The notes: a model not told the origin generated them from the letters alone. Positions 25,308 through 34,912 are shown, numbered from the stretch's first letter. The stretch is DNA of 64,000 nt from Streptomyces griseorubiginosus (GCF_001514195.1 NZ_KQ948734.1:340462-404461), one strand, 5' to 3'. Numbers and translations: made by a program.

Positions 25308-27040
25308 GCACCCCGGGGGACGACTTCCGTGTGATCGCGAGCCGTTACCGCCTGGAGGCGAGGATCGGCCGCGGCGGCATGGGCGTGGTGTGGCGGGCTA
25401 CGGATCAGCTGCTCGGCCGGCAGGTCGCCGTCAAGGAGATCCCGCTCGACGAGAGCCTCTCCGCCGAGGACGCGAGGCTCCAGCGCGACCGCACGCTGCG
25501 TGAGGCGGGTGCGGTCGCCCGGCTGCGCCACCCGCACATCATCGTGGTGCACGACGTCGTCGAGCAGGACGAACGGCCGTACATCGTCATGGAGTTGATC
25601 GACGGCGGCTCCCTCGCCGAGCGGATCTCCGCCGACGGCCCGGTCGACGCCCGTGAGGCCGCCCGGATCGGCGCCGACCTGCTGAGCGCGCTGCGCGCCG
25701 CGCACACGGCCGGGGTGCTGCACCGGGACATCAAGCCCGCCAACGTCCTCGTCGAGTCCGACACCGGCCGGGTCGTCCTCACCGACTTCGGCATCGCCCA
25801 GGTCGCCGGCGCCACCACGCTCACCGAGACCGGTTCCTTCGTCGGCTCGCCCGAGTACACCGCGCCGGAGCGGATGTCCGGGGTCAGGACCGGCCCGGAG
25901 GCCGACCTGTGGTCCCTGGGCGCGCTGCTGTGCACGGCTCTCAGCGGTGAATCGCCGTTCCGACGCGACTCGTTGGGCGGCATCCTGCACGCCGTCGTCA
26001 TCGACGAGATCCGGCCGCCCGCGCAGGCCGCGCCACTGCTGCCCGTCGTACGGGGACTGCTGGAGCGCGATCCCGAGCTGCGCCTGGACGCGGTGGAGGC
26101 GGAGCGGATGCTGCGGGCGTTCCTGGAGACGGGCCGCACCCCGACGCGCCGGATGCCCGATCGCCCGTACACCCCGACCGAGCGCGACCTGCCGCTGCGG
26201 CGGTCGCAGACGCACCAGGACTCCTCGGCACGGCGGTCCCAGGAGCGGCAAGGCTCCTCCGTACGGCGGTCCCAGGAGCGGCAGGACTCGTCCGTACGGC
26301 CGTCCCCGGCGCCCTCCGCGAGCGGTGGGCCCCGGGCGGTGCGGGCCCGGTCGAGGCGGGCCGTGCTCATGGCGGCGCTGCTGGTCGCCGCGCTGGCGGG
26401 GGCGGGGGCGTCGGCGGCGGTCCTGCTGACGCACCGGGGCGGGGACGGCCGTACGACGACGAGCAGTTCGGCGCCCGGGACAGCGGTCGGCACCACCCCG
26501 CGCACACCGGCCGGCACCACCCCGCGCACCCCGGCCGGCAGCTCTCCGAAGACGCCCACGAGCCCGTCCTCCAGGCCGCCCACCGTCACGCTCCCGTCCG
26601 CCCCCTCCGGCTACCGGGTCGCCGACGACCCCGCCGGGTTCGCGCTGGCCGTGCCGGACGGGTTCACCCGTGCGCCGCAGGGGCAACGGGTCTTCTACAT
26701 GTCACCGGGGGAGACCTTCCACCTCGGCATCAAGGTCGCCGACCCCCAGCCCGGCGGCCCCCTGGGTGTGATGCGCCGCGCGGCCGCCAAGGGGCCGGAC
26801 ACCAACCCCGGTTACCGGGACGGCCGGGTCACCTCCGTCACGCACCGCGGACACCCCGCCGCCCTCTGGGAGTTCACCTGGGACGGCTTCAGCGCGGCCG
26901 AGGGCTCCCGGCACACCTACGACCTGTGCTGGGAGGAGAACGGACGGCTGTACGACGTGTGGGTCTCGGCACCGGTCGGGAAGGTGCGGGAGGCGAAGGA
27001 GTACTTCGACGTCGCGCTGGACACCTTCACCCGGACATAG
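25304..27040 (+). CDS. Transmembrane Ser/Thr protein kinase 4
   Basis: 578 aa from ATG 25304 (ATG 25295 is also in frame). Intact motifs: GRGGMG, AVKEI lysine, HRDIKPANVL, LTDFGIAQ, and the APE segment TAPERMSG. The juxtamembrane linker has tandem RRSQERQ-type units. One transmembrane helix is at about 353-375 (VLMAALLVAALAGAGASAAVLL). A stalk with TTPRTPAG repeats follows, then the outer domain (DPAGFALAVPDGFTRAPQG ... YFDVALDTFTRT). The sequence CATCAT seven bases before the start suggests a leaderless mRNA, or translation coupled to the upstream small ORF. Confidence 0.92.
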   Translation: MSTPGDDFRVIASRYRLEARIGRGGMGVVWRATDQLLGRQVAVKEIPLDESLSAEDARLQRDRTLREAGAVARLRHPHIIVVHDVVEQDERPYIVMELIDGGSLAERISADGPVDAREAARIGADLLSALRAAHTAGVLHRDIKPANVLVESDTGRVVLTDFGIAQVAGATTLTETGSFVGSPEYTAPERMSGVRTGPEADLWSLGALLCTALSGESPFRRDSLGGILHAVVIDEIRPPAQAAPLLPVVRGLLERDPELRLDAVEAERMLRAFLETGRTPTRRMPDRPYTPTERDLPLRRSQTHQDSSARRSQERQGSSVRRSQERQDSSVRPSPAPSASGGPRAVRARSRRAVLMAALLVAALAGAGASAAVLLTHRGGDGRTTTSSSAPGTAVGTTPRTPAGTTPRTPAGSSPKTPTSPSSRPPTVTLPSAPSGYRVADDPAGFALAVPDGFTRAPQGQRVFYMSPGETFHLGIKVADPQPGGPLGVMRRAAAKGPDTNPGYRDGRVTSVTHRGHPAALWEFTWDGFSAAEGSRHTYDLCWEENGRLYDVWVSAPVGKVREAKEYFDVALDTFTRT

Positions 27041-27131
27041 GCGGCGATAAGCCGCGCCACGGGTCACGGGTCTGTGACCGGATCGCGTTCCCTGTGGAAG
27101 CGGAGGCGCAGGGCGCGATAGGGATGAACCC

Positions 27132-28703
27132 ATGAGCAGCAGCGGGGGAGTCGGCCACGAGTCCGACGAGACGACGAGTTACGTACTGCAACCGCCCAGG
27201 CCCGCCCCCTCGGAGCCGGGCGTGGGGCGGCTCATAGCCGGCCGCTACCGACTGCTCGCCAAGCTCGGGCACGGTGGCATGGGCACGGTGTGGCGGGCCC
27301 AGGACGAGACGGTGGACCGCGAGGTGGCCGTCAAGGAACCCCGCGTGCCGGATCACCTTCCCGAACGCGAACAGGGCAACGCCTTCGAGCGGATGCGTCG
27401 AGAGGCGCGCGCCGCGGCCCGGCTCGACCATCCGTCCGTCGTGAACGTGCATGACGTGGCGGTCGTGGACGGCCGGCCGTGGATCGTGATGGAGCTGGTG
27501 CGGGGCCGCTCACTGGGCGACGTGTTGCAGGAGGGCACCCTCGGGGCGCGGGAAGCGGCGAGAATCGGCCTCGAGGTGCTCGGCGCGCTGGAGGCCGCGC
27601 ACGCGGCGGGCGTCCTGCACAGGGATGTGAAACCGGACAACGTCCTCCTAGGCCGACACGACCGGGTCGTGCTCACCGACTTCGGCATCGCGCAGATCGA
27701 GGGCGAGACCAGCCTCACCGACACCGGCGGCTTCGTCGGCTCGCCCGAGTTCATCGCCCCGGAGCGGGTGCTGGGCCAGCGCCCCGGGCCCGCCTCCGAC
27801 CTCTGGTCCCTCGGTGTGGTCCTGTACGCGGCGACGGAGGGCGTCTCGCCGTTCCGCCGCAGCAACACCCCGGCCACCCTCCAGTCCGTCCTCAACGCCG
27901 TGCCCGCGCCGCCCGCCGCCGCGCCCGGTCCGCTCGCCGAGGCCATCAACGGCCTGCTCCAGAAGGACCCCGCACGCCGGCCCACCGCCGCACAGGTCAG
28001 GGCGCTCCTGGAGGCCACCGCCAACCCGCCGGCCCCGGAACCCGAGCCGATCGTGCGGACCGTGGAGGCACCGGCGGGCGGCGGCATCCGGCTGGGCCGC
28101 AGGACGCTGTTCGGGCTCGGCGCGGCGGTCCTCGCGGCCGCGGCGGTGGCCTGCCTGGTGATCGCGGACCCCTTCGCGGGACCGCTCCCGGACGGCTGGA
28201 CCAAGAAGCACACCAAGGACGTCGCCGCGACGCTGGCGGTCCCCGCGGGCTACCGGCCCACCACACCCGACCGCAAGACGGACAAGGACCACTGGATCAG
28301 GTACGCCGACGAGAGCGGCGCCATCTGGATCGGCCTGCGCCTGGACCGGAAGGCCGAGGACACCGCGCATGACATCGCGGGGTCCGCGGCGGCCGAGATG
28401 TACGACGACGACAGCCGGTTCAAGGAGAGCGGCGACTACGAGCTCAGCATGTCCAAGACGTCGCGGACCCGGCCCGAGGACAGGACCTACCAGGGCGCCA
28501 AGGCCGCCGGGAACACCGTCAGGTACGACACCACCGACAGCCAGAACCCCCGCCCGCGCGAAGTCCAGATCTTCTACTACCGGACCACCGCCGGCGACAT
28601 GTACAAGCTCACCGTCGGCTATCCGGGCCGGGGCGACTTCACCGCGCGGGGGCGTGAGGTGGCGAGGACGGCGATCGCCAACCTGAGCGTGGACCGGCCC
28701 TGA
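27132..28703 (+). CDS. Transmembrane Ser/Thr protein kinase 5
   Basis: 523 aa from ATG 27132. Intact GHGGMG, AVKEP lysine, HRDVKPDNVL, LTDFGIAQ and the APE segment IAPERVLG. It has a short linker and one transmembrane helix at about 325-346 (LFGLGAAVLAAAAVACLVIA). The outer domain has charged N- and C-terminal halves (VAATLAVPAGYRPTTPD ... VARTAIANLSV). TAGGGA seven bases before the start and no ribosome site suggest a leaderless message. It is separated from kinase 6 by 46 bp containing a small CCCGCC/GGCGGG hairpin. Confidence 0.92.
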   Translation: MSSSGGVGHESDETTSYVLQPPRPAPSEPGVGRLIAGRYRLLAKLGHGGMGTVWRAQDETVDREVAVKEPRVPDHLPEREQGNAFERMRREARAAARLDHPSVVNVHDVAVVDGRPWIVMELVRGRSLGDVLQEGTLGAREAARIGLEVLGALEAAHAAGVLHRDVKPDNVLLGRHDRVVLTDFGIAQIEGETSLTDTGGFVGSPEFIAPERVLGQRPGPASDLWSLGVVLYAATEGVSPFRRSNTPATLQSVLNAVPAPPAAAPGPLAEAINGLLQKDPARRPTAAQVRALLEATANPPAPEPEPIVRTVEAPAGGGIRLGRRTLFGLGAAVLAAAAVACLVIADPFAGPLPDGWTKKHTKDVAATLAVPAGYRPTTPDRKTDKDHWIRYADESGAIWIGLRLDRKAEDTAHDIAGSAAAEMYDDDSRFKESGDYELSMSKTSRTRPEDRTYQGAKAAGNTVRYDTTDSQNPRPREVQIFYYRTTAGDMYKLTVGYPGRGDFTARGREVARTAIANLSVDRP

Positions 28704-28712
28704 GCCCGCCGC

Positions 28713-28743
28713 TTAGACAAGGGCGGGACGCGCAAGGTACTCA
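28713..28743 (+). promoter_or_regulatory. Promoter of kinase 6 (leaderless)
   Basis: TTAGAC (28713-28718), 19 bp, TACTCA (28738-28743), ending six bases before ATG 28750. No ribosome site is present. Confidence 0.45.
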
Positions 28744-28749
28744 TGTGCC

Positions 28750-29979
28750 ATGAGTGAAGACGGCGAACTCCCGTCCGACGGACGCCTGATCGGTGCGCGG
28801 TACCGGCTCGTCGAGCGGATCGGGGCCGGGCCGAGCGGCACGGTGTGGCGGGCTCACGACGAGCAGGACGAGCGGTACGTCGCCGTCAAGGAGCCCCGGC
28901 TGACCGGGGACCCGCGGGACGAGGAGCGGCGGCGGGCCGTGCAGCGGCTGCCGCACGAGGCGCGGGCCGCGGCCTGGGTCGACCATCCGTCGGCCGTCAC
29001 CATTCACGACGTCCTCCTCGAGGACGAACTGCCGTGGATCGTCATGGAGTTGGTGGAGGGCGAGTCGCTGGAGGCCGCTCTGGCGGCGCGGGGGCCGCTG
29101 CCGGACACCGAGGCCGCGCGGATCGGGCTCGCCGTCCTCGGCGCCCTCCACACCGCGCACGGGGTCGGCATCGTCCACCGGGACCTCAAGCCCGCCAACG
29201 TCCTCCTCGAAGCGGGCAGCGGGCGGGTCGTCGTCACCGACTTCGGGATCGGCGCAGCCGCGCACGCGGGCGGCCGGGAGACGGCGGCCGATGGTCGGGA
29301 GACGGCGTCCGGTGGTCGGGCCGGTGGTCGGGAGGCGTCGGCCGGTGGTCGGGCCGGTGGTCGGGAGGCGTCGGCCGGTGGTCGGGAGGCGTCGGCCGGG
29401 GGCCGGGAGTCCTCCGCCGGATTCGTCGCCCCGGAGTGTGCGTCGGGACCGGGGGCGGGGCCCGCTTCCGACCTGTGGTCGTTGGGGGCGGTGCTCCGGG
29501 CGGCCGTGGCGGAGGCCCGGCCCGGACCGCTGGGCGCCTTGCTGGACCGACTCCTCGCCACCGAGCCCGAACAGCGGCCCCTGGCGGAGGAAGTCGCCCA
29601 GCTCCTGGCGGAGGTCGCCGGGGCGCCCGTACCGGAGTGGGCCGTGAAAACGAGCACTCCGGACTCCGGGGAGCGGGCCGCCGTGCCGCACGCCGGTGCG
29701 CACCTCGTGGCGGCCGCGACGGCGGATCCCGCCCTCCAGGGCGCCGGCGCGACCGTCACGTCGGCCGGTGCGCGCGCCTCGGCACCGGACCCGGCTTCCA
29801 CGACGGGCTCCGGTCCGGACGCCACGACAGCACCCGCCGCGTCCCCCGGCGCCGACGGCCACGACCCGTCCGCCCCACCGTCGGCCGCCCCCGCTCCCGC
29901 CCCCGACCTCCAGCCGCGTCGGCTGACCGCTCTCTCCGCCTTCGGTCTGCTCCTGCAGAAAAAACCGGAGCGCGGTTGA
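28750..29979 (+). CDS. Soluble Ser/Thr protein kinase 6 with repetitive activation segment
   Basis: 409 aa. The N-lobe has GAGPSG and K47 (AVKEP), HRDLKPANVL is at 143-152 (D145), and DFG at 164-166. Between DFG and the APE motif (227-229) there is an insert of ~50 residues made of GGREASA/GGRAGGREASA repeats, encoded by 21- and 33-bp DNA repeats. The C-lobe is short, and the C-terminal 130 residues are Pro/Ala-rich. Unlike its neighbours it has no transmembrane helix and no outer domain. Catalytic residues are kept, but an activation loop of this kind is unusual, so activity is uncertain. Confidence 0.88.
   Translation: MSEDGELPSDGRLIGARYRLVERIGAGPSGTVWRAHDEQDERYVAVKEPRLTGDPRDEERRRAVQRLPHEARAAAWVDHPSAVTIHDVLLEDELPWIVMELVEGESLEAALAARGPLPDTEAARIGLAVLGALHTAHGVGIVHRDLKPANVLLEAGSGRVVVTDFGIGAAAHAGGRETAADGRETASGGRAGGREASAGGRAGGREASAGGREASAGGRESSAGFVAPECASGPGAGPASDLWSLGAVLRAAVAEARPGPLGALLDRLLATEPEQRPLAEEVAQLLAEVAGAPVPEWAVKTSTPDSGERAAVPHAGAHLVAAATADPALQGAGATVTSAGARASAPDPASTTGSGPDATTAPAASPGADGHDPSAPPSAAPAPAPDLQPRRLTALSAFGLLLQKKPERG
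29271..29420 (+). repeat. 21/33-bp tandem repeats in the activation segment of kinase 6
   Basis: Direct units of GGTGGTCGGGAGGCGTCGGC, partly with an extra GGTGGTCGGGCC, follow each other without breaking the frame. They are expected to vary in number between strains. Confidence 0.85.
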
Positions 29980-30116
29980 TCGTCGCCGCGGGACGTCCGT
30001 CCAACGCCCTGATCAGCGCATTCCCTGCCAGTCATCACTGGCGGCATGTGCGCACTCGGTGAACGCCTGTTACCGACGGGTACCCAAAGCGCCCCGTCCC
30101 GAATACCCTGCGCCTC

Positions 30117-31730
30117 ATGACGGACGCGCAGGCCCCGGCCAAGACCGGCACCAACCCCCTCGCCCCCGCCCCTGAGGGCGCCCGTACCGCGGCCGACGTG
30201 GTCACCCCGGAGCTGGTCGCCCAGCTCACCAAGGGGGTCGTCGGTTCCCGCCGTACCGCGAACCACACGCCGTTCACCGGCGAGAAGCTGGCCGACCTGC
30301 CCGAGTCCACCCCCGAGGACGTACGGAAGGCCTACGAGGCGGCCCGCGCGGCGCAGCCGGTGTGGGAGCGGACCCCGGTGCGGCAGCGCGCCGCCGTCCT
30401 GCTCCGCTTCCACGACCTGGTCCTGGAGCGGCAGGCCGAGGTCCTCGACCTCATCCAGCTGGAGACCGGCAAGGCCCGTCTGCACGCCCACGAGGAGGTG
30501 CAGGCCGTCGCGGTCGCGGCCCGGCACTACGGCCGCAAGGCGCCCGCCTACCTCAGGCCCAAGCGGCACGCGGGAGCCGTGCCCACCCTCACCAAGGTCA
30601 CCGAACTGCGCCACGCGCGCGGGGTCGTGGGCCAGATCGCCCCCTGGAACTACCCGCTCGAACTGTCCGTCGGGGACGCGCTCCCCGCCTTCGCCGCGGG
30701 CAACGCGGTCGTGATGAAGCCGGACACCGAGACCTGCCTGACCGCCCTGTGGGCACGGGATCTGCTGATCGAGGCCGGGCTGCCCGCCGACGTCTTCCAG
30801 GTCGTCCTCGGCGAGGGCCCCGTGGTCGGCCCCGAGGTGGTCCGGCACGCCGACTACGTCTCCTTCACCGGCTCCACCCGCACCGGCCGCGAGGTCGCCC
30901 AGGGCGCCGCCGCCCGGCTCGTCGGCGTCTCCCTCGAACTCGGCGGCAAGAACGCCATGCTGGTCCTCGAGGACGCCGACGTCGAGAAGGCCGCCGCCGG
31001 TGCCGTCCGCGCCTGCTTCTCCTCCGCGGGCCAACTCTGCATCTCCATCGAGCGGTTGTACGTCCACGAGTCGATCGCCGACGCGTTCGTCGAGCGCTTC
31101 GCCGCCCGCACCAAGGCCATGCGCCTCGGCACGTCCCTCGCCTACGGCGCCGACATGGGCTCCCTGGTGGGGGAGCGGCAGCTGGAGACCGTCACCCGGC
31201 ACGTGGACGAGGCCGTCGAGAAGGGCGCCAAGCTCGTCGCCGGCGGCGTCGCCCGCCCGGACATAGGCCCGTACTTCTACGAGCCGACCATCCTCGACGG
31301 CGTCACCGAGCCGATGGCCGTGTGCGCCGAGGAGACCTTCGGCCCGGTCGTCTCCATCTACCGTTTCAAGAGCGAGGACGAGGCGATCGAGCTCGCCAAC
31401 TCCACGCCGTACGGCCTGAATTCGTCGGTGTGGACGAAGGACGGCAAGCGGGGCCGCGAGGTCGCCTCCCGGGTGCGCGCCGGCACGGTCAACGTCAACG
31501 AGGGCTACGCCTCCGCCTACGGCAGCGTCCAGTCCCCGATGGGCGGCATGAAGGACTCCGGCCTCGGCCGCCGGCACGGCTCCGAGGGCATCCTCAAGTA
31601 CACCGAGGCCCAGACGATCGCCCAGCAGCGGCTCCTGCCGATGGCGCCCTCGCTGGGCATGGACGACGAGAAGTACGCCCAGTTCATGAGCCGCAGCCTG
31701 CGGCTGATGAAGGCGTTCCGGTTCAAGTAG
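30117..31730 (+). CDS. Succinate-semialdehyde dehydrogenase (NADP+), aldehyde dehydrogenase family
   Basis: 537 aa from ATG 30117. TACCCT seven bases upstream and no ribosome site indicate a leaderless mRNA. ALDH motifs: PWNYPLELSVGDALPAFAAGNAVVMKPD; the catalytic Glu in LELGGKNAML; and the nucleophile C308 in SSAGQLCIS. The closest recognisable subgroup is succinic-semialdehyde dehydrogenase. It oxidises succinate semialdehyde to succinate (GABA shunt), but other aldehydes are possible. The GMC oxidoreductase 40 bp downstream is probably cotranscribed. Confidence 0.88.
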   Translation: MTDAQAPAKTGTNPLAPAPEGARTAADVVTPELVAQLTKGVVGSRRTANHTPFTGEKLADLPESTPEDVRKAYEAARAAQPVWERTPVRQRAAVLLRFHDLVLERQAEVLDLIQLETGKARLHAHEEVQAVAVAARHYGRKAPAYLRPKRHAGAVPTLTKVTELRHARGVVGQIAPWNYPLELSVGDALPAFAAGNAVVMKPDTETCLTALWARDLLIEAGLPADVFQVVLGEGPVVGPEVVRHADYVSFTGSTRTGREVAQGAAARLVGVSLELGGKNAMLVLEDADVEKAAAGAVRACFSSAGQLCISIERLYVHESIADAFVERFAARTKAMRLGTSLAYGADMGSLVGERQLETVTRHVDEAVEKGAKLVAGGVARPDIGPYFYEPTILDGVTEPMAVCAEETFGPVVSIYRFKSEDEAIELANSTPYGLNSSVWTKDGKRGREVASRVRAGTVNVNEGYASAYGSVQSPMGGMKDSGLGRRHGSEGILKYTEAQTIAQQRLLPMAPSLGMDDEKYAQFMSRSLRLMKAFRFK

Positions 31731-31770
31731 GAACGCCCGTTCCAGACGACGTTCTCAACGAGGAGAGCAC

Positions 31771-33552
31771 GTGCCCCAGGACACCTACGACTACGACGTC
31801 ATCGTCGTCGGCTCCGGCTTCGGCGGCAGCGTCACCGCGCTGCGCCTCACCGAGAAGGGCTACCGCGTAGGCGTCCTGGAAGCCGGCCGCCGGTTCACCC
31901 GCGAGACCCTCCCCAAGAACTCCTGGGACCTGAAGAACTACCTCTGGGCCCCCAAGCTCGGCCTGTACGGCATCCAGCGCATCCACCTGCTCGGCAACGT
32001 CATGGTTCTCGCGGGCGCCGGCGTCGGCGGCGGCTCGCTGAACTACGCCAACACTCTCTACGTCCCCCCGAAGCCCTTCTTCGAGGACCCCCAGTGGCGT
32101 GACATCACCGACTGGCAGGAGGAGTTGGAGCCGTACTACGACCAGGCCCGCCGCATGCTCGGCGTCCGGCTCAACCCGACGATGACCCCCTCCGACGTCC
32201 ATCTCAAGGCGGCCGCCGAGCGGATGGGCGTCGGCGACACCTTCCACATGGCCCCGGTCGGCGTCTTCTTCGGCGACGGCGAGGACGCGGAGGGCAAGAG
32301 CAAGGCGGCTCCCGGCGAGCAGGTCGCGGACCCCTACTTCGGCGGGGCCGGCCCCTCCCGCAGGGCCTGCACCGAGTGCGGCGAGTGCATGACCGGCTGC
32401 CGGCACGGCGCCAAGAACACGCTCAACGAGAACTACCTCCACCTCGCCGAGAAGGCCGGCGCGGTCGTCCACCCGCTCACCACCGTCGTCTCGGTCACCG
32501 ACGACTCCCAGGGCGGCTACGCGGTGGCGACCCTGCCCACCGACGACCGCCGCAGGTCCTCGCGGGGCCGCACCTTCAAGGCCCGCCAGGTCGTCATCGC
32601 CGCCGGCACCTACGGCACCCAGACCCTGCTCCACCGCATGAAGGCAGGCGGCCAACTGCCGTACATCTCGGAGAAGTTGGGCGAACTCACCCGCACCAAC
32701 TCCGAGGCCCTGGTGGGCGCCCAGACCGACAACCGCCGCTACCGCAAGGCCACCGGCGCCGCCAAGGTCGACTTCACCCGGGGCGTCGCCATCACGTCCT
32801 CCATCCACCCGGACGAGAACACCCACATCGAGCCGGTCCGCTACGGCAAGGGCTCCAACTCGATGGGCGGCCTGTCGATCCTCCAAGTGCCGTACGCGGA
32901 GGGCTCGTCGAGGGTGGCGGCCTGGCTGGCGAACGCCGCCCGGCACCCCCTCCTGGTCCTGCGCTCCCTCTCCAACCGCCGCTGGTCGGAGCGGACCATC
33001 ATCGGCCTGGTCATGCAGTCGCTGGACAACTCCCTGACGACGTACCTGAAACCGGACGGCGTCGGCAAGGGCCTGCTCACTGCCCGCCAGGGCCACGGCG
33101 CCCCCAACCCCAAGCAGATCAGGGCCGCTTCACAGGCCGCGTCCGCCGTCGCCGCCGACATCAACGGCTTCGCCGGCTCCAACGTCGGCGAGCTCATGGG
33201 CACCCCGCTCACCGCCCACTTCCTCGGCGGCTGCCCCATCGGCTCCTCCCGCGAGACCGGTGTCATCGACCCGTACCACCGGCTCTACGGCCACCCCGGG
33301 ATCTCGGTCGTCGACGGCGCCGCGGTCTCCGCGAACCTCGGCGTGAACCCCTCGCTGACCATCACCGCACAGGCCGAGCGCGCGATGTCGTACTGGCCCA
33401 ACAAGGGCGAGCCGGATCCTCGTCCGGCCCAGGGCGAGGCGTACGAGCGCCTCCACCCCGTCGAGCCCAGGTCCCCGGCGGTCCCGGCGGAGGCCTTCGG
33501 CGCGCTGAGGCTGCCGTTCCTGGGGATACCGACGGTGCCGAAGAAGCCGTAG
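31771..33552 (+). CDS. GMC-family FAD oxidoreductase (cholesterol-oxidase-like)
   Basis: 593 aa from GTG 31771 (GAGGAGAG upstream). The N-terminal FAD-binding motif is VIVVGSGFGGSVTALRLTEKG. The C-terminal GMC part GGCPIGSSRETGVIDPYHRL precedes the conserved HPGISVVDGAAVSANLGVNPS. A four-cysteine patch CTECGECMTGC near residue 200 resembles a ferredoxin-type Fe-S ligand set and occurs in this GMC subgroup. There is no signal peptide, so it is cytoplasmic. Its substrate is likely a sterol-like or other alcohol, not determinable here. It forms an operon with the upstream aldehyde dehydrogenase: alcohol to aldehyde to acid would be a logical pair. Confidence 0.87.
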   Translation: MPQDTYDYDVIVVGSGFGGSVTALRLTEKGYRVGVLEAGRRFTRETLPKNSWDLKNYLWAPKLGLYGIQRIHLLGNVMVLAGAGVGGGSLNYANTLYVPPKPFFEDPQWRDITDWQEELEPYYDQARRMLGVRLNPTMTPSDVHLKAAAERMGVGDTFHMAPVGVFFGDGEDAEGKSKAAPGEQVADPYFGGAGPSRRACTECGECMTGCRHGAKNTLNENYLHLAEKAGAVVHPLTTVVSVTDDSQGGYAVATLPTDDRRRSSRGRTFKARQVVIAAGTYGTQTLLHRMKAGGQLPYISEKLGELTRTNSEALVGAQTDNRRYRKATGAAKVDFTRGVAITSSIHPDENTHIEPVRYGKGSNSMGGLSILQVPYAEGSSRVAAWLANAARHPLLVLRSLSNRRWSERTIIGLVMQSLDNSLTTYLKPDGVGKGLLTARQGHGAPNPKQIRAASQAASAVAADINGFAGSNVGELMGTPLTAHFLGGCPIGSSRETGVIDPYHRLYGHPGISVVDGAAVSANLGVNPSLTITAQAERAMSYWPNKGEPDPRPAQGEAYERLHPVEPRSPAVPAEAFGALRLPFLGIPTVPKKP

Positions 33553-33619
33553 AGCCGGAAAGAATCAGTCGAGCCGTAAGGGCCGGTAGAGCCGGAAAGG
33601 CCCGGTAGAGCCGGAAAGC
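33549..33619. repeat. Three short direct repeats before the terminator
   Basis: GTAGAGCCGGAAAG occurs at 33549-33562, 33587-33600 and 33605-33618, starting within the stop region of the GMC gene. Confidence 0.7.
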
Positions 33620-33621
33620 CC

Positions 33622-33670
33622 AAAGAGAAGGACCTGCGCCCCCCTCCGAGCGCAGGTCCTTCTCTTTTTC
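33622..33670. terminator. Strong bidirectional terminator
   Basis: An 18-bp perfect stem (33622-33639 with 33650-33667), with AAAG on one side and CTTTTTCTT on the other, lies between convergent genes. Confidence 0.92.
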
Positions 33671-33710
33671 TTGCGTCAAGCTGTGTTTACGGCGTGTGCG
33701 GCCCTACGAC

Positions 33711-34739
33711 TCAGGCGTGGGCGCCGTTCACGCCCTTGCGCCGCTTCATCGCGAAGACGACACCGGTACCGGCGACCACGGCGAACCCGCCGACGAGGCC
33801 GATGACCGGAAGGGCCGAGCTGGAACCGGTCTCGGCGAGCTGACCGTCCACGTCGACGCCGTTGACGTCCTTGATGGCGCTCTTGCCGCCGGTCTGCGGC
33901 TTGGCGTCGCCCGGCTTGCCCGCGTCGGAGCCGGCCGGCAGCACCTCGAAGTAGTAGATGCCGTAGTTGTCGTCCTGGGAGACCCAGCAGCCCTGGTCGT
34001 CGGAGTACTCGGCCAGGCCGATGGCGATACCGATCGCGCTCGGGACCTCACGGTCGACCTTCACCCGCAGCTGGTAGCTGACCGAGTCGCCGCCGTCCAG
34101 GTCGAAGGAGTTGAAGGAGCCGCCCTCGCCGAACTGCGTGGCCACGTCGACCCAGGAGCCGCCCTGCTTCACCTGGACGGTGACCAGGTCGCTGTAGTCC
34201 TCGTCGAAGTTCCAGTCGACCGCGCCGACGGCGACGATCGGCTGGATGTCCTTGATGGTGTCGTCACCGGAGTTGCTGACGTTGAACTTGAAGTTCTTCC
34301 AGCCGCTGCCCGCCACGATGGACTCGGGCAGACCGGTCAGCGAGCTGTGCAGCACGTCGCTGTCCTCGATGATCGGGCTGTCCTCGTCGACCTCGCACGC
34401 GTCGCCCGGCTTGCCGCTCTCGCTCGGCGACGGGCTGCTGGTCGCGGAGGCCGAGCCGGTGGGGCTCGTCGAGGGGCTGCTGCTGGCGGTCGCCGAGCCG
34501 GACGCGCCCGTGGTCGGGGTTCCGGTGGCGGTGGTGGTGGTCGTCGGGTCCGCCGGGGTCGTGGCCGGGTCCGCCGGGGTGCTCGTGGCGTCGGCCGGGG
34601 TGGAGTCGGCGGCGGGTGTGCTCTCGGTCGTGGTCGGCGTGGGGGTCCCGTCCGCGTACGCGCTCGGCGCGGCGAACAGCGCCAGCGGCGCTATCGCGGC
34701 GGTCGCGGCCGCGGCGGCAAGTGCACGACGAAGCTTCAT
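33711..34739 (-). CDS. Cell-wall-anchored surface protein (LAETG sortase substrate)
   Basis: 342 aa from ATG 34739. Signal peptide MKLRRALAAAAATAAIAPLA (cut near AYA-DGT). A Thr/Pro/Ala/Ser-rich segment (residues ~32-105) is fit to span the wall. A folded domain with two cysteines follows. The C-terminal sorting signal is LAETG plus a hydrophobic helix (ALPVIGLVGGFAVVAGTGVVFA) and the basic tail MKRRKG. LAxTG is the motif used by class E sortases of Streptomyces; no sortase gene is in the window. The domain GWKNFKFNVSNSGDDTIKDI resembles beta-sandwich wall proteins. Ligand unknown. Confidence 0.88.
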   Translation of the reverse strand: MKLRRALAAAAATAAIAPLALFAAPSAYADGTPTPTTTESTPAADSTPADATSTPADPATTPADPTTTTTATGTPTTGASGSATASSSPSTSPTGSASATSSPSPSESGKPGDACEVDEDSPIIEDSDVLHSSLTGLPESIVAGSGWKNFKFNVSNSGDDTIKDIQPIVAVGAVDWNFDEDYSDLVTVQVKQGGSWVDVATQFGEGGSFNSFDLDGGDSVSYQLRVKVDREVPSAIGIAIGLAEYSDDQGCWVSQDDNYGIYYFEVLPAGSDAGKPGDAKPQTGGKSAIKDVNGVDVDGQLAETGSSSALPVIGLVGGFAVVAGTGVVFAMKRRKGVNGAHA

Positions 34740-34912
34740 GAAGACCTCGGGAGTCAGGTGTGCCGCGCTGCGCGCACCACACGTCAGGAGGCCTCCGCGT
34801 GTGGGGCGCGGGTGGGGCCCGTGGTTCGTGAGGTTTGATCCACGCCACCTGTGAAAGGTTGTGCGGCCATTCACAGAAAACTTATGTGGGCTGAGTCACA
34901 TACCAGTTCTTC

